Shown here: in pieces, positions 41,829-50,619 of the stretch
How positions within the stretch are numbered: position 1 is the stretch's first letter
Layout: each line of letters begins with the position of its first letter
Assembly: GCA_024399015.1 (NCBI GenBank)
Contig: JAKSIC010000009.1
Span: 1-64,000 of the forward strand
DNA length: 64,000 nucleotides
Source: Fibrobacter sp.
GTDB lineage: Bacteria; Fibrobacterota; Fibrobacteria; Fibrobacterales; Fibrobacteraceae
Direction of reading: 5' to 3'
The notes under the pieces: generated by a model
The model's input: the letters and a program-made list of their open reading frames with translations, nothing else
Database searches by the model: none
Told to the model about the DNA's origin: nothing
Program-made: the position numbers and the translations under genes

Positions 41829-42719
41829 ATGCTTGATAAAGAAGTTTTAAAGACCGTCAGCCGTATTGAACTTTCAGTTCGTGGCACGCTGGACACCGTT
41901 ATGACCGGTGCCTACCATAGTTCCTTCAAGGGCAACGGTATGGAATTCAGCGAAGTCCGCGAATATATGCCTGGCGACGACGTGCGTACCATCGACTGGA
42001 ACGTTACCGCACGTACCGGTACCCCTTACGTCAAAAAATTTATCGAAGAACGCGAAATGACCATGCTCCTCATGGTGGATGCGTCCAGCAGTTCCGAATT
42101 CGGTAGCGGCACCCAGATGAAGGGCGAAGTCATGGCCACCCTTACCGCACTTCTGGCCTTTGCCGCCATCAAGAACAACGACAAGGTAGGCCTCCTGATT
42201 TACACCGACCAGGTGGAACTCTTTATCCCACCCGAAAAAGGTCGCAAGCACGTGCTGCGCCTCATTCGAGAAATTCTTTACTTCAAGCCGGAGCATCACG
42301 GCACCAACACCCAGGTGGCACTGGAATACGCCGGCAAGATCTTGAATCGCAAGGCCGTGGTCGTGGTCATGAGCGACTTCCTGGACGAAGGTTTTGAAAG
42401 CGCCTTCAAGATCCTCCGCAAGCGCCACGACGTGCTGGCCGTTTCCGTAGTAGACCCCCGCGAAATGGAATTGCCGCCTGCAGGACTTGTGGAACTTGAG
42501 GATCCTGAAACTGGCGAGACTCTTCTCATCGATACCGGTGACGCAGCCTTCCGCGAAGCTTTCGCCCGCGAGGCAAAACGTCAGGGCAAGCAGATCAAGG
42601 AACTGTTCCAGCGAATGTCCATCGACTTTGTCCGCATCGAGACTAAGGAAGAGTTCAAGGAAACCGTGGCTCCGCTCATTGAGCACTTTAGACGCCGCGC
42701 CAAAATGGCTCGCACCTAG
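41829..42719 (+). CDS. DUF58 domain protein
   Basis: 296 residues. It begins LDKEVLKTVSRIELSVRGTLDTVMTGAYHSSFKGNGMEFSEVREYMPGDDVRTIDWNVTARTGTPYVKKF, the signature of the DUF58 proteins that accompany MoxR AAA ATPases and von Willebrand factor proteins. A vWA-like fold is suggested by MLLMVDASSSSEFG and VVVVMSDFLDEGF. Usually the gene lies in a moxR-DUF58-vWA/Bat operon. Here no moxR or vWA gene is adjacent, so it is an orphan. The partner genes may lie elsewhere in the genome. The TPR genes at 51616-53078 are not adjacent. Confidence 0.92.
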   Translation: MLDKEVLKTVSRIELSVRGTLDTVMTGAYHSSFKGNGMEFSEVREYMPGDDVRTIDWNVTARTGTPYVKKFIEEREMTMLLMVDASSSSEFGSGTQMKGEVMATLTALLAFAAIKNNDKVGLLIYTDQVELFIPPEKGRKHVLRLIREILYFKPEHHGTNTQVALEYAGKILNRKAVVVVMSDFLDEGFESAFKILRKRHDVLAVSVVDPREMELPPAGLVELEDPETGETLLIDTGDAAFREAFAREAKRQGKQIKELFQRMSIDFVRIETKEEFKETVAPLIEHFRRRAKMART

Positions 42720-42736
42720 TTTTCACAATTTCAAGC

Positions 42737-42770
42737 AAAAAAGACCTGCCCGAAAGCAGGTCTTTTGTTT
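42737..42770. terminator. Bidirectional terminator
   Basis: GACCTGC and GCAGGTC form a stem around CCGAAA, with an A-run before and a T-run after. It lies between the convergent DUF58 gene and the jelly-roll lipoprotein gene and can serve both. Confidence 0.85.
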
Positions 42771-42784
42771 TAGAGAGAAAACTC

Positions 42785-43621
42785 TTACTGTTCTACGTAG
42801 GAGCCAATGGACATAATGTTGAACTCGCCTGTTGTTTCGCTGAGATCCTGGAAAAAGAATCGTACAGAAACCAGTTTCTTGGCGGCTTCTTCGCCCGTCA
42901 TTTTGGTAGATGCGGCGGACTTAAATTCATCCCACTTGAAGCACTTCATGACACCTTCAGAGGACTTGGGCAAGGTAACGGATGGACCGTCACCCGGAAT
43001 ATTCGGAGATTCACTGGTATCCGTACCCAACATGAGAATTGCATCTCGGGAAGCACTATAGGCAATGCAGACTCCGCCCCACGCAGAAGCATCGGCAGCA
43101 CTATGTCCTACAGGGACATCCTTTTCATCATAAGCTTCACCAGCAACATTGAATGCGATACCAGTCACGGGATTACCGCTAATCAAGTTCTTTCCATGGA
43201 GTTCGAAGATCCCACAAAAACCGCCACACACTGCGAGCATGTTTTCATATTCATCAAAATCGCAACATTCTGTGGTAGTGGGAATTTCAATCTTAGATTC
43301 CCCGCCATCTTCGTTGTTATTGAATATAAACCAATAACCGGAGGTTTCACTTCCATTATCAAGGCCTGTTTCTACACGTTGATCAAAATTAGCACCACAC
43401 CAATGGGCCATTCTGTCTTCCGAAACACAGAGACTTTCCTGTTTAGAAGTACTGGAATTGGAGTCTGCTACAGAAGAACTAGAAAGCGTTTCATCTACGG
43501 AAGAACTGGAGAGAGTTTCATCCGCAGGGGAATTGGGAGACGATTCCTCGGAACAGGCACCCAAGAAAGTAGCAAGAGCTGCCACAGAAAACAGAGTGCC
43601 AAAGCGAGAATATAATTTCAC
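42785..43621 (-). CDS. Lipoprotein with a serine-rich linker and a jelly-roll-like domain
   Basis: 278 residues from the GTG at 43619-43621, which has a perfect AGGAGG upstream. The lipobox is FLGAC, followed by a repeated ETLSSSSVDETLSSSS-type linker to about 55. The rest (about 65-278) is strand-rich, with YWFIFNNNEDGGESKIEIPTT, GIFELHGKNLISGNPVTGIAFNVAG and LVSVRFFFQDLSETTGEFNIMSIG. The pattern is like the jelly-roll of CBM11/CIA30-type binding modules. Several cysteines may form disulfides. A surface carbohydrate-binding role is plausible for the genus but not shown. Confidence 0.7.
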   Translation of the reverse strand: MKLYSRFGTLFSVAALATFLGACSEESSPNSPADETLSSSSVDETLSSSSVADSNSSTSKQESLCVSEDRMAHWCGANFDQRVETGLDNGSETSGYWFIFNNNEDGGESKIEIPTTTECCDFDEYENMLAVCGGFCGIFELHGKNLISGNPVTGIAFNVAGEAYDEKDVPVGHSAADASAWGGVCIAYSASRDAILMLGTDTSESPNIPGDGPSVTLPKSSEGVMKCFKWDEFKSAASTKMTGEEAAKKLVSVRFFFQDLSETTGEFNIMSIGSYVEQ

Positions 43622-43702
43622 GATAGACCTCCTAACGAGCCGACAAACCAGGCTCAAAACCAAGGAGGAATATATGTTATTTTCTTTATTAGCGCAATAT
43701 CT

Positions 43703-45667
43703 TTATAAAGAAGCTTCTCTATAGCCCAGCAACTTCAAGCTATACAGCGCCGTACCCTTGCTGATACTACGAACATTAGTGGCGTATCCAAAAATCTTGC
43801 GAAGAGGAATATCCGCTTTCAAAAAGTGAGTGCGGCCATCGCCACCGATTTCCTTCACCTTACCATCACGGCTCTGGATATCCCCTGTAATGACGCCGGC
43901 AAAATTCACCGGACATTCCAAGGACAATTCCATAATAGGCTCGTAGGCCACAACATCGGCAGGTTTGATAAGCTTTGTAACCGCATCAGCACAGCACTTC
44001 TTGATCATAGGAGGCAGCGCACCTTCGGTCCATTCAAATTCCTGAACTTCAAAACGGACACCAACCAACGGGCCCTTACCCAGCACACCGATTTCAGCAG
44101 TTTCCAGCAAAGCGGAGCGGACACCCGCAAGAATTTCTCGGGGAGCAGTTTCAAGGAATTCTGCAGACAAGCGGATATCGTGATTTGTCGGAAGCTCCGT
44201 CGCATTTTCCACAACATCATTTTCGATGGGAGATGCCGCCAGCTTAATGGAAATCTTGTGAGGGCCAAGCTGGAAGGAATTTTCTACAGCGGGAACTTCA
44301 CGAGTCAAGCGTTCCTGCCAGCGAATCTCGGGATCGCCCGCCTGGACCTGACAGCCGAATTCACGCTTAAGGCGGGCGAGCAGCACTTCCAGCTGCACCT
44401 CGCCAACGGTATGCAAATACCAGAAACCGCCATCTTCGTCATGCTGCACACGGAAAGATGGATCCATACGGGAAAGGGTATCCAGGCTCTTCTCCACGTG
44501 ATGATAATCTTCAGTGCTGACACATTCCACACGAGTCTGCAAAAGCGGCTGATAGCGGTCTCGAATACCTAAAGATTCGCCGCTACCCAACGTAGAGCCA
44601 CTTTGCAAAATAATTTGTCCTAATTCCGTTTCATAAGGCGCACGCATAGCGTAAATATCGCCTGCACGAATTTCATCTACAGGAACAAGGAGGTTAGCCT
44701 TGAGGCGGGAGAATTCAAAACCCTCGGGCCATTCCTTACGCTCCATATCGCAATGGGCGCGGAACAAGGAAATTTCGCCAACACCTCTAAAGTGACGCAA
44801 GCGAATCACCTGCCCCATCTGGCCTTCATCAAAGGAAGGAACTTCCGGCAGGAAGAACGTCAATGCAGTCAAAAGGCTGCGAACTCCAAAGCCGGCCATG
44901 GCCGAGCCTGCATAACACAGCGCATAGTCATCGCTTGTTGCCAAGCCTTTCAAACCTCGAAGCAAATCCTTGGGCGGAACAGCCTTGCCTTCCAAGGCCA
45001 TTTCCAGAACTTCATCGTCAAAGTTGCTGGCAAACTCGCAGGCTTCCTTGTAATGTTTCGCAAGCTGTTCGGCGTTGGTGCCTGCCTCGGCAGAGGAACC
45101 ATCTACCACTTCTTCGCCATTCTCATCATGAACCAGGCGACTCTTGCTCAACACATCCTGCACGGAGCACATCTGACCATTCTTATATTCCGGAATGGTC
45201 ATGAGCACAGGACGCACTCCCAGAACTTCCTCGATATTGATCAGGGTCTCGTCCAGGGAATAATCAGGATTGTCCAGTTTATTTACAAACAAAATAGTAC
45301 GGACACCGGCTTCACGCAACTTCTTAAAAGCGGCTACCGTCTGAGTTTCTACACCGCTGGCAGCACTCACCACAAGAACGGCGCCTTCCACGGCAGTAAG
45401 GGCCATATCTACCTCGGCACCAAAATCCACATGGCCCGGAGTATCGATAAAGTTGAACCAAGTGTTCTTCCATTCAAAATGGGCCACGCCGCTTTCGATG
45501 GTAATGCCCCTCTCCTTTTCTTCCGGGAGGTAGTCCATGGTAGCAAGGCCATCTTCGACCTTGCCCGGGCGACGCACTTCACCCGCAGCGAACAGAATCC
45601 GCTCGGACAAGGTAGTCTTACCCGCATCAACATGGGCCAAGATGGCGATATTTCGAATAGATTGCAT
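43703..45667 (-). CDS. EF-G/TetM-like translational GTPase
   Basis: 654 residues. The GTPase domain has G1 AHVDAGKTTL, the G2-region GITIESG, G3 DTPGHVDF and G4 NKLD. Domains II-V follow in EF-G order, with RRVQ-like domain III in FRVQHDEDGGFWYLHTVGEVQLEVLLARL and domain IV in GPLVGVRFEVQEFEWTEGALPPMIKKCCADAV. Length and motifs are closest to the ribosomal protection (TetM/TetO) branch of the EF-G family rather than to EF-G itself, which is about 690-700 residues. Whether it protects against tetracycline is not known. It could be a housekeeping relative. No known tet resistance leader is visible upstream. Confidence 0.87.
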   Translation of the reverse strand: MQSIRNIAILAHVDAGKTTLSERILFAAGEVRRPGKVEDGLATMDYLPEEKERGITIESGVAHFEWKNTWFNFIDTPGHVDFGAEVDMALTAVEGAVLVVSAASGVETQTVAAFKKLREAGVRTILFVNKLDNPDYSLDETLINIEEVLGVRPVLMTIPEYKNGQMCSVQDVLSKSRLVHDENGEEVVDGSSAEAGTNAEQLAKHYKEACEFASNFDDEVLEMALEGKAVPPKDLLRGLKGLATSDDYALCYAGSAMAGFGVRSLLTALTFFLPEVPSFDEGQMGQVIRLRHFRGVGEISLFRAHCDMERKEWPEGFEFSRLKANLLVPVDEIRAGDIYAMRAPYETELGQIILQSGSTLGSGESLGIRDRYQPLLQTRVECVSTEDYHHVEKSLDTLSRMDPSFRVQHDEDGGFWYLHTVGEVQLEVLLARLKREFGCQVQAGDPEIRWQERLTREVPAVENSFQLGPHKISIKLAASPIENDVVENATELPTNHDIRLSAEFLETAPREILAGVRSALLETAEIGVLGKGPLVGVRFEVQEFEWTEGALPPMIKKCCADAVTKLIKPADVVAYEPIMELSLECPVNFAGVITGDIQSRDGKVKEIGGDGRTHFLKADIPLRKIFGYATNVRSISKGTALYSLKLLGYREASL

Positions 45668-45749
45668 ATGATGAAAAATAGCTTTTTTATTTATGAAAAA
45701 TTACTTGAACAAACAAACTGCTTATTCACATTTGATTTATATTTATCAT

Positions 45750-47468
45750 ATGGAATTGGAAAAGAACATTGCGCAAGCCTACGCCGAACTGGGCAACACC
45801 TTTTATAAGATTGTTCGTCTTGACTTAACTAAAAACGAATACGATATCGTTTTCGAAAAACCCGAAATCGTCATTGCTGCCGAAAAGAAAATTGGCGCAT
45901 GTACAGAACTTGCTGATTTCTTATGTAATTCCGGCGTTGTACACGAAAAAGATCTTAAGACCATTGAAAACTATCTAGAAGTCAATTCCCTTAAAAAGCA
46001 CTTTTGCGCAAACGAACGACTCCAATTGCAGATCCGCCGAAAAATCAAGGATCAGTTCCGTTGGGTGACCATCGTTCTTTTCAAGTCCTCCTTGTATTCA
46101 GAAAATTCCCAGATTGTCTGGATGTTCGTCAATGACATCCACGACAGTATGTCCCGCGACATCGAAATCCAGCGAGACCTGGAATACTACTGCAAATACG
46201 ATACCTTGACCGGTGTCAACAATTACTACTCCTACCAGCTGCTTTGCAAGAATTTTATCTCAAAGACTGACAAGGGTTCCATCGGTTTAATTTTCGCAGA
46301 CCTCAACGGCTTGAAACTGATTAACGACACCCGTGGTCACGGTGCCGGCAACGAATTTCTACAGAGTTTTGCACGTAAACTGCTGGAACATTTTTCTAGC
46401 GAATTCATTTACCGAATCAGCGGTGACGAATTCCTGATTGTCATTCCCAACTGCAAGGAAAATGAATTCACGTTCTCCGCAAAGAAATTCGAGAACTTCC
46501 TAAATCAAGAGCCCGTTCCCCAGGCAGCCTTGGGTTACTGCTGGATGGCTCATCCCGTGCATATTGAAGACGTAAGCCGCGAAGCCGAAGTTCACATGTA
46601 CCAAAGCAAGGAAGCTTTTTACGAAAAGCATCCGGAGTACAAGCGCGGCATTGCAGAATTGAACTACAAGCGCGAAATGGACGCCATTCTTAAAACATTG
46701 GCAAACTCCTATGATGCAATCATCACCGTCGACTTGATTCGCGACACCTTCTGGATTCTAAAGCAAGGTCCCACTGCAACCTACGGCAAGGACGTCGATT
46801 CCTACACCAAGATGTCCGAGAAATTCTTGGCCGCCGTTGATGTGGAATACAGGGAAATGGTTTCAACCATCAATTCCATTGACAACCTTCGCAACGATTT
46901 GCGCAAAAAGAGTTCCATAACAATGGAATTCAAGATGTCAAATGGCCGTTGGGTACGCACCATGTTCAAGGCCATCGAGACTTCAAATGGGGAGCCAACC
47001 AAGATTCTTTTGATTACAGAACACCTGGATCATGATCGCATCCTCGAATTGGAAAAGACCAAGGATCTGATGCTGGAACACCAGATTATCGAAGGCCTCA
47101 GCAAAGGCTTTACCTTGATTTGTCAAATCGACGTTCCTACAAAGAACATTCTGGTCTACAAGAATATTTCACTTAAGGATAGCATTCCTGCCGCAATCAA
47201 GAACTTGTCCTACGATGCCGTAGTTACCTGGTTCACTAACAAATTCGTTGTGGAAGAAGACCGCGAACGTACTGCCAACGCACTCCGTTTGGAAGCAGTC
47301 ACCACCAAGTTGGAAAACCGCGACGTGACTACAGTGCTATTCCGCACCACGCCAGAATTCCACGACACCAAGGGCATTAGCTACAGCATGTTCTATTTCT
47401 ACAAGCTGGCATCTAACCCCAACAAGTTGGTGCTGGCAACAAAGAACGTGACGAATTCCATGGGGTAA
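45750..47468 (+). CDS. GGDEF protein with three PAS-like repeats
   Basis: 572 residues from the ATG at 45750. The GGDEF domain lies at about 148-300, with LEYYCKYDTLTGVNNYYSY, IFADLNGLKLINDTRGHGAGNEFL and the active-site motif RISGDEF. SGDEF variants are usually active diguanylate cyclases. No RxxD inhibitory site is visible before the motif. The region 1-145 and two later segments (about 308-430 and 440-572) look like repeats of one fold, each beginning with a pattern such as NTFYKIVRLDLTKNEYDIV, NSYDAIITVDLIRDTFWIL and GFTLICQIDVPTKNILVY. These read as PAS-like sensing modules. There is no signal peptide or membrane helix. Confidence 0.85.
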   Translation: MELEKNIAQAYAELGNTFYKIVRLDLTKNEYDIVFEKPEIVIAAEKKIGACTELADFLCNSGVVHEKDLKTIENYLEVNSLKKHFCANERLQLQIRRKIKDQFRWVTIVLFKSSLYSENSQIVWMFVNDIHDSMSRDIEIQRDLEYYCKYDTLTGVNNYYSYQLLCKNFISKTDKGSIGLIFADLNGLKLINDTRGHGAGNEFLQSFARKLLEHFSSEFIYRISGDEFLIVIPNCKENEFTFSAKKFENFLNQEPVPQAALGYCWMAHPVHIEDVSREAEVHMYQSKEAFYEKHPEYKRGIAELNYKREMDAILKTLANSYDAIITVDLIRDTFWILKQGPTATYGKDVDSYTKMSEKFLAAVDVEYREMVSTINSIDNLRNDLRKKSSITMEFKMSNGRWVRTMFKAIETSNGEPTKILLITEHLDHDRILELEKTKDLMLEHQIIEGLSKGFTLICQIDVPTKNILVYKNISLKDSIPAAIKNLSYDAVVTWFTNKFVVEEDRERTANALRLEAVTTKLENRDVTTVLFRTTPEFHDTKGISYSMFYFYKLASNPNKLVLATKNVTNSMG

Positions 47469-47472
47469 ACTT

Positions 47473-47493
47473 CGAATTACGAAGTACGAATTA
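47473..47493. repeat. Heptanucleotide tandem repeat CGAATTA
   Basis: CGAATTA, CGAAGTA and CGAATTA follow one another directly after the GGDEF gene. The architecture (7-base units with one divergent middle unit) is the same as at 12150-12177 and 52309-52329, although the sequence is different. Confidence 0.75.
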
Positions 47494-47559
47494 TGAGATT
47501 TGTCGGATAAGAACATTATCGCTGGTAGGGCCGTCTTTTAAATAAGGCCGATTACCTTT

Positions 47560-48009
47560 TTACGCAAATACGATATGTTTAATATTTGCAAGGGCGACGA
47601 CTTTATCCACAATTTGAATTGTCTGTTCATTAGTATCCAGCTTCGCCACAACGCCTTCAAGATCTTGGTACGTTCCCACGCCTACCGCAAGAACCTTGTC
47701 CTGAACAAAGTAATTCAACTTGACGACAGGATGTTCCCCGTGTTCCAAACGTTCTGCCAAGGCTGACAAAGCTTCATCTAATTCAATACGGGAATCTTCC
47801 ATCAATTCGTCTTGACGAACCGTCAAGTTCCTTTCAGCAGTATCATCAATAGCATCGTGATGCCCACGAAGAGCGGCAAAAGGCGAGAAGATTTTTGCAC
47901 GATTCTCGATGGACATTCTAGGATGTTTAATGAGGTAATTCCAATCATTTCGCGGGTAGGACAAATTAATAATGTCGTCGTAGTTAAAGCTAGGCACGAT
48001 GACCTCCAA
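47560..48009 (-). CDS. YolD-like protein
   Basis: 149 residues. The N-terminal pattern IINLSYPRN followed by HPRMSIENRAKIFSPFAALRGHHDAIDDTAER matches the YolD-like family of Firmicutes. In those proteins the stretch MSMxxRAAQFxPFAALTGYDxAIxETAR is conserved. The C-terminal half (about 85-149) is a strand-rich domain of the same family. YolD-like genes usually sit beside a Y-family polymerase of the UvrX/UmuC type. That is also the case here, with a 20-base overlap with the polymerase gene upstream. It may modulate the polymerase. Its molecular function is not established. Confidence 0.82.
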   Translation of the reverse strand: MEVIVPSFNYDDIINLSYPRNDWNYLIKHPRMSIENRAKIFSPFAALRGHHDAIDDTAERNLTVRQDELMEDSRIELDEALSALAERLEHGEHPVVKLNYFVQDKVLAVGVGTYQDLEGVVAKLDTNEQTIQIVDKVVALANIKHIVFA

Positions 48010-49426
48010 TTTGCCCGTTGCGTTCTACAGTGGTTGCGCCTTCCTGCAAATCCATTCCCTTGATAATGGCGTTCTTGCCAAAGCGTTTCTTGATAAGTAG
48101 TTCCGCCTTCAAGCGCTTTTTTTCTTTTTCTTCTTTCTGAACATCGGTGAAAATATCCGGCTGATCATAGCTTGCATCTAGAACATCATTTGCCGTCAAG
48201 TTCAGTCGCTTGATGGTCAAATTCGGATTAGCAATTCTGTCATAAAGTTTCATGACCGCATCGGCGATGAATGTCAATGACGACGTGTATCGGCCAAGGT
48301 TTGCTGTACCGTGAGCTGGCTTAGGCAAAGTTCTGCCATAAACATCAACCACCGTTTCACCGTGATAAATACCCTTGTCGATATTTCCCCGGTCATAGCC
48401 CAAGTGAAGAGTCAATCCGTTTGTCACAAGATTTTTATCAATCAAATCAATGGTCAACGTATCCACCATTTCACGGACAACAACACGGGCCTTCTTGAAA
48501 TCATAGGCGTGTTGCAAAACTTGTCCACCACCAATGCTATTGGATTTCGGCTTGTACTTCTTGATTTCCGCAATGGTACAAGGTTCATAACCCCAAGCGT
48601 GGTCAATCAGAATTTCCGCATTAATGCCAAACATTTTGTACAAGTCGTCAGGGCGTTTTACACTGACACGGGCAAGGTCACCCATAGTGAGAATTCCGCG
48701 GCCATCGTTAAGGCGACAAGTTTCCAGGCGCTCGGCAATACCGCGGCCCACCTGCCAAAAGCTGGTGAGAGGGCGATGACCCCATAATTCTCTGCGATAA
48801 GTCATCACATCAAGTTCAGCAATACGCACTCCATCGCTATCCGGAGCCACATGTTTTGCCATCACGTCCATTGCAATTTTGCAAAGGTAAAGATTAGTGC
48901 CGATACCTGCTGTAGCCGTAATTCCCGTAGTTTCATAAACGTCTCGAATCATAGTCTTCGCCAATTCACGAGCCGTCTTTTTGTACATAGACAAATACTG
49001 TGTTACGTCTATAAAACATTCGTCAATGGAATACACATGTATGTCATCATGACTTACATACTTTAGATAGACATTGTAAACCTTGGTAGAAAATTCCACG
49101 TACTTCGCCATCTGCGGCGGGGCAATAGTAAAATGGATTTGTTCGCCAGTACGCTGCTGGATTTCACGAATTTTTTGATTCACTTCAAAAAGGCGTGCAC
49201 GACCGGGAATTCCGTAAGCCTTAAGGCTTGGCGTCACTGCAAGGCAAATAGTCTTTTCGGAGCGGCTTTCGTCTGCCACTACCAAATTTGTGGTCAGCGG
49301 ATCGGATCCGCGAAGAATACACTCCACGGAAGCAAAGAACGACTTCAAGTCAATAGCAATGAATGTTCGATTTTCGCGACCCACAGGAACAATATAGCCA
49401 TTTTTTAGTGACACCCTATGGCACAA
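47990..49426 (-). CDS. Y-family (error-prone) DNA polymerase
   Basis: 478 residues if the TTG at 49426 is used; a GTG at 49414 or another internal start cannot be ruled out. The polymerase start is FIAIDLKSFFASVECILRGSDP with the first metal-binding aspartate. The catalytic Asp-Glu pair lies in VYSIDECFIDVT. TAGIGTNLYLCKIAMDVMAKH and the LVTNGLTLHLGYD little-finger pattern resemble the UvrX/UmuC-like branch. It performs translesion synthesis. It overlaps the YolD-like gene downstream, so the pair is one unit. A match to the Fibrobacter LexA motif TGC-N..GTG overlaps the start region but is poor. Confidence 0.9.
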   Translation of the reverse strand: MCHRVSLKNGYIVPVGRENRTFIAIDLKSFFASVECILRGSDPLTTNLVVADESRSEKTICLAVTPSLKAYGIPGRARLFEVNQKIREIQQRTGEQIHFTIAPPQMAKYVEFSTKVYNVYLKYVSHDDIHVYSIDECFIDVTQYLSMYKKTARELAKTMIRDVYETTGITATAGIGTNLYLCKIAMDVMAKHVAPDSDGVRIAELDVMTYRRELWGHRPLTSFWQVGRGIAERLETCRLNDGRGILTMGDLARVSVKRPDDLYKMFGINAEILIDHAWGYEPCTIAEIKKYKPKSNSIGGGQVLQHAYDFKKARVVVREMVDTLTIDLIDKNLVTNGLTLHLGYDRGNIDKGIYHGETVVDVYGRTLPKPAHGTANLGRYTSSLTFIADAVMKLYDRIANPNLTIKRLNLTANDVLDASYDQPDIFTDVQKEEKEKKRLKAELLIKKRFGKNAIIKGMDLQEGATTVERNGQIGGHRA

Positions 49427-49508
49427 AATGTTCTCTATTTCGTTCTTTTAATTTGCTTTGTCATTTAGCTTTTTATAGATTAAGAACAGGTTTAAGGAGG
49501 ACTACTAT

Positions 49509-50039
49509 ATGAGAAAAATTCTCATTTTTTTGTGCATTAGTTTTGCACTATGTTCAGCAGAAGAAAAAAGCCCCAAGTGGATTCTAGATGTTGGCGCGAA
49601 CTTCGCCACCTACGCTTCACTAATAGACCACGATGACGTAGGCGGAAGCAGCAATTTCACAGGAGCCAATTTCGGAGCCCGGTATCAAATTGCCAAAATG
49701 ATTGAAGTCGGCATTGCCACCGGATATGAATACTATTCTTCGGTGATTGATCCTGAAGATGGTTCACACAGCAGCGTCATAGACAACCATCTAATTCATA
49801 TTGCGGCCGAAGGCAAGTTCGATTGGATAACATTCCTTGACCACATTCAACTTTATTCCCGACTCGGCCTGGGCGTTACCATAAACTACCACAACGATTC
49901 TAGATACGACACGGAATTTGAACCAGTGTTGCAAGGAACCCTTGCCGGCATTGAGTACATCAATACGGTAGGTTGCTATGTGGAATTTGGCGCCGGGTAT
50001 CGCGGATTTTTCTCTGGCGGTTTAAGCGTCAGGTTCTAA
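49509..50039 (+). CDS. Small outer-membrane beta-barrel protein
   Basis: 176 residues. A signal peptide (KILIFLCISFALCSA) is followed by alternating strands such as WILDVGANFATYASLI, IAKMIEVGIATGYEYYSS, FLDHIQLYSRLGLGVTINYH and YVEFGAGYRGFFSGGLSVRF. The chain ends in a phenylalanine typical of outer-membrane barrels. The start has a perfect AAGGAGG. It is a single-gene unit ended by a strong terminator at 50047-50069. Function is unknown. Confidence 0.75.
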   Translation: MRKILIFLCISFALCSAEEKSPKWILDVGANFATYASLIDHDDVGGSSNFTGANFGARYQIAKMIEVGIATGYEYYSSVIDPEDGSHSSVIDNHLIHIAAEGKFDWITFLDHIQLYSRLGLGVTINYHNDSRYDTEFEPVLQGTLAGIEYINTVGCYVEFGAGYRGFFSGGLSVRF

Positions 50040-50046
50040 AACAAAA

Positions 50047-50069
50047 GCGTCCGTTAGGACGCCTTTTTT
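50047..50069 (+). terminator. Terminator of the small barrel gene
   Basis: GCGTCC and GGACGC form a 6-base stem around GTTA, followed by C and six T. Confidence 0.85.
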
Positions 50070-50094
50070 ATTCTCGTAAATGTATCTCCAAAGA

Positions 50095-50604
50095 TTATAA
50101 TTTCCAAAAATCCTTGGGAAGACCACGGTTATCGTCGTCCTCCTCTTCATCACCTTCGGAAACATTATCGCTCATGTCGGCATCAGAAATTGATTCAGGA
50201 TGTTGATGAATCCACCAGCAACCCTTGCATCCCGCAAGCAGCCCCAAAGCAATGGTTATATACATTGCAGCAAACCCAGTACTAAACTTTCCAGCAATAA
50301 TGTTTAAAATTATGTAGTCCAAACAAAAGAATATTAACAGTAGAATGGACGACACCCATCCTTTTGCAAAATAGACTCTCCAGGTCAAAAGAGAATATAG
50401 ACAAAGAACAGGTACAAAAGCAATGTCAAAATCTACAATAGAAACACTGTTTACGAATAAGATAACAGATCCCAAAACCTTCAAAATGATGATAGTAAGA
50501 CCGGAATAAGCACCACTTCGAACTAATGTCAGTGCATCCTGCCGACATTGAATTTTCTTCATTATCGTTACTATAAATGGTTCTTTTTTCTTCTTTTTCA
50601 TCAT
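50095..50604 (-). CDS. Membrane protein with an acidic tail
   Basis: 169 residues from the ATG at 50604. The N-terminus is lysine-rich (KKKKKEPFIVTIMKKI). About four hydrophobic segments follow in the range 25-130. The C-terminal 35 residues are strongly acidic (ISDADMSDNVSEGDEEEDDDNRGLPKDFWKL). I do not recognise a family. It starts about 15 bases after the expansin gene on the same strand, so it may be cotranscribed. Confidence 0.65.
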   Translation of the reverse strand: MMKKKKKEPFIVTIMKKIQCRQDALTLVRSGAYSGLTIIILKVLGSVILFVNSVSIVDFDIAFVPVLCLYSLLTWRVYFAKGWVSSILLLIFFCLDYIILNIIAGKFSTGFAAMYITIALGLLAGCKGCWWIHQHPESISDADMSDNVSEGDEEEDDDNRGLPKDFWKL

Positions 50605-50619
50605 TCTCAACTTGATTTT

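Noticed and set aside
49409-49425. LexA box before the Y-family polymerase
   Set aside because: The Fibrobacter LexA motif is TGCNC-N4-GTGCA. The site TGCCATAGGGTGTCA matches only TGC and GTG and overlaps the start codon, so it is not supported as a feature.
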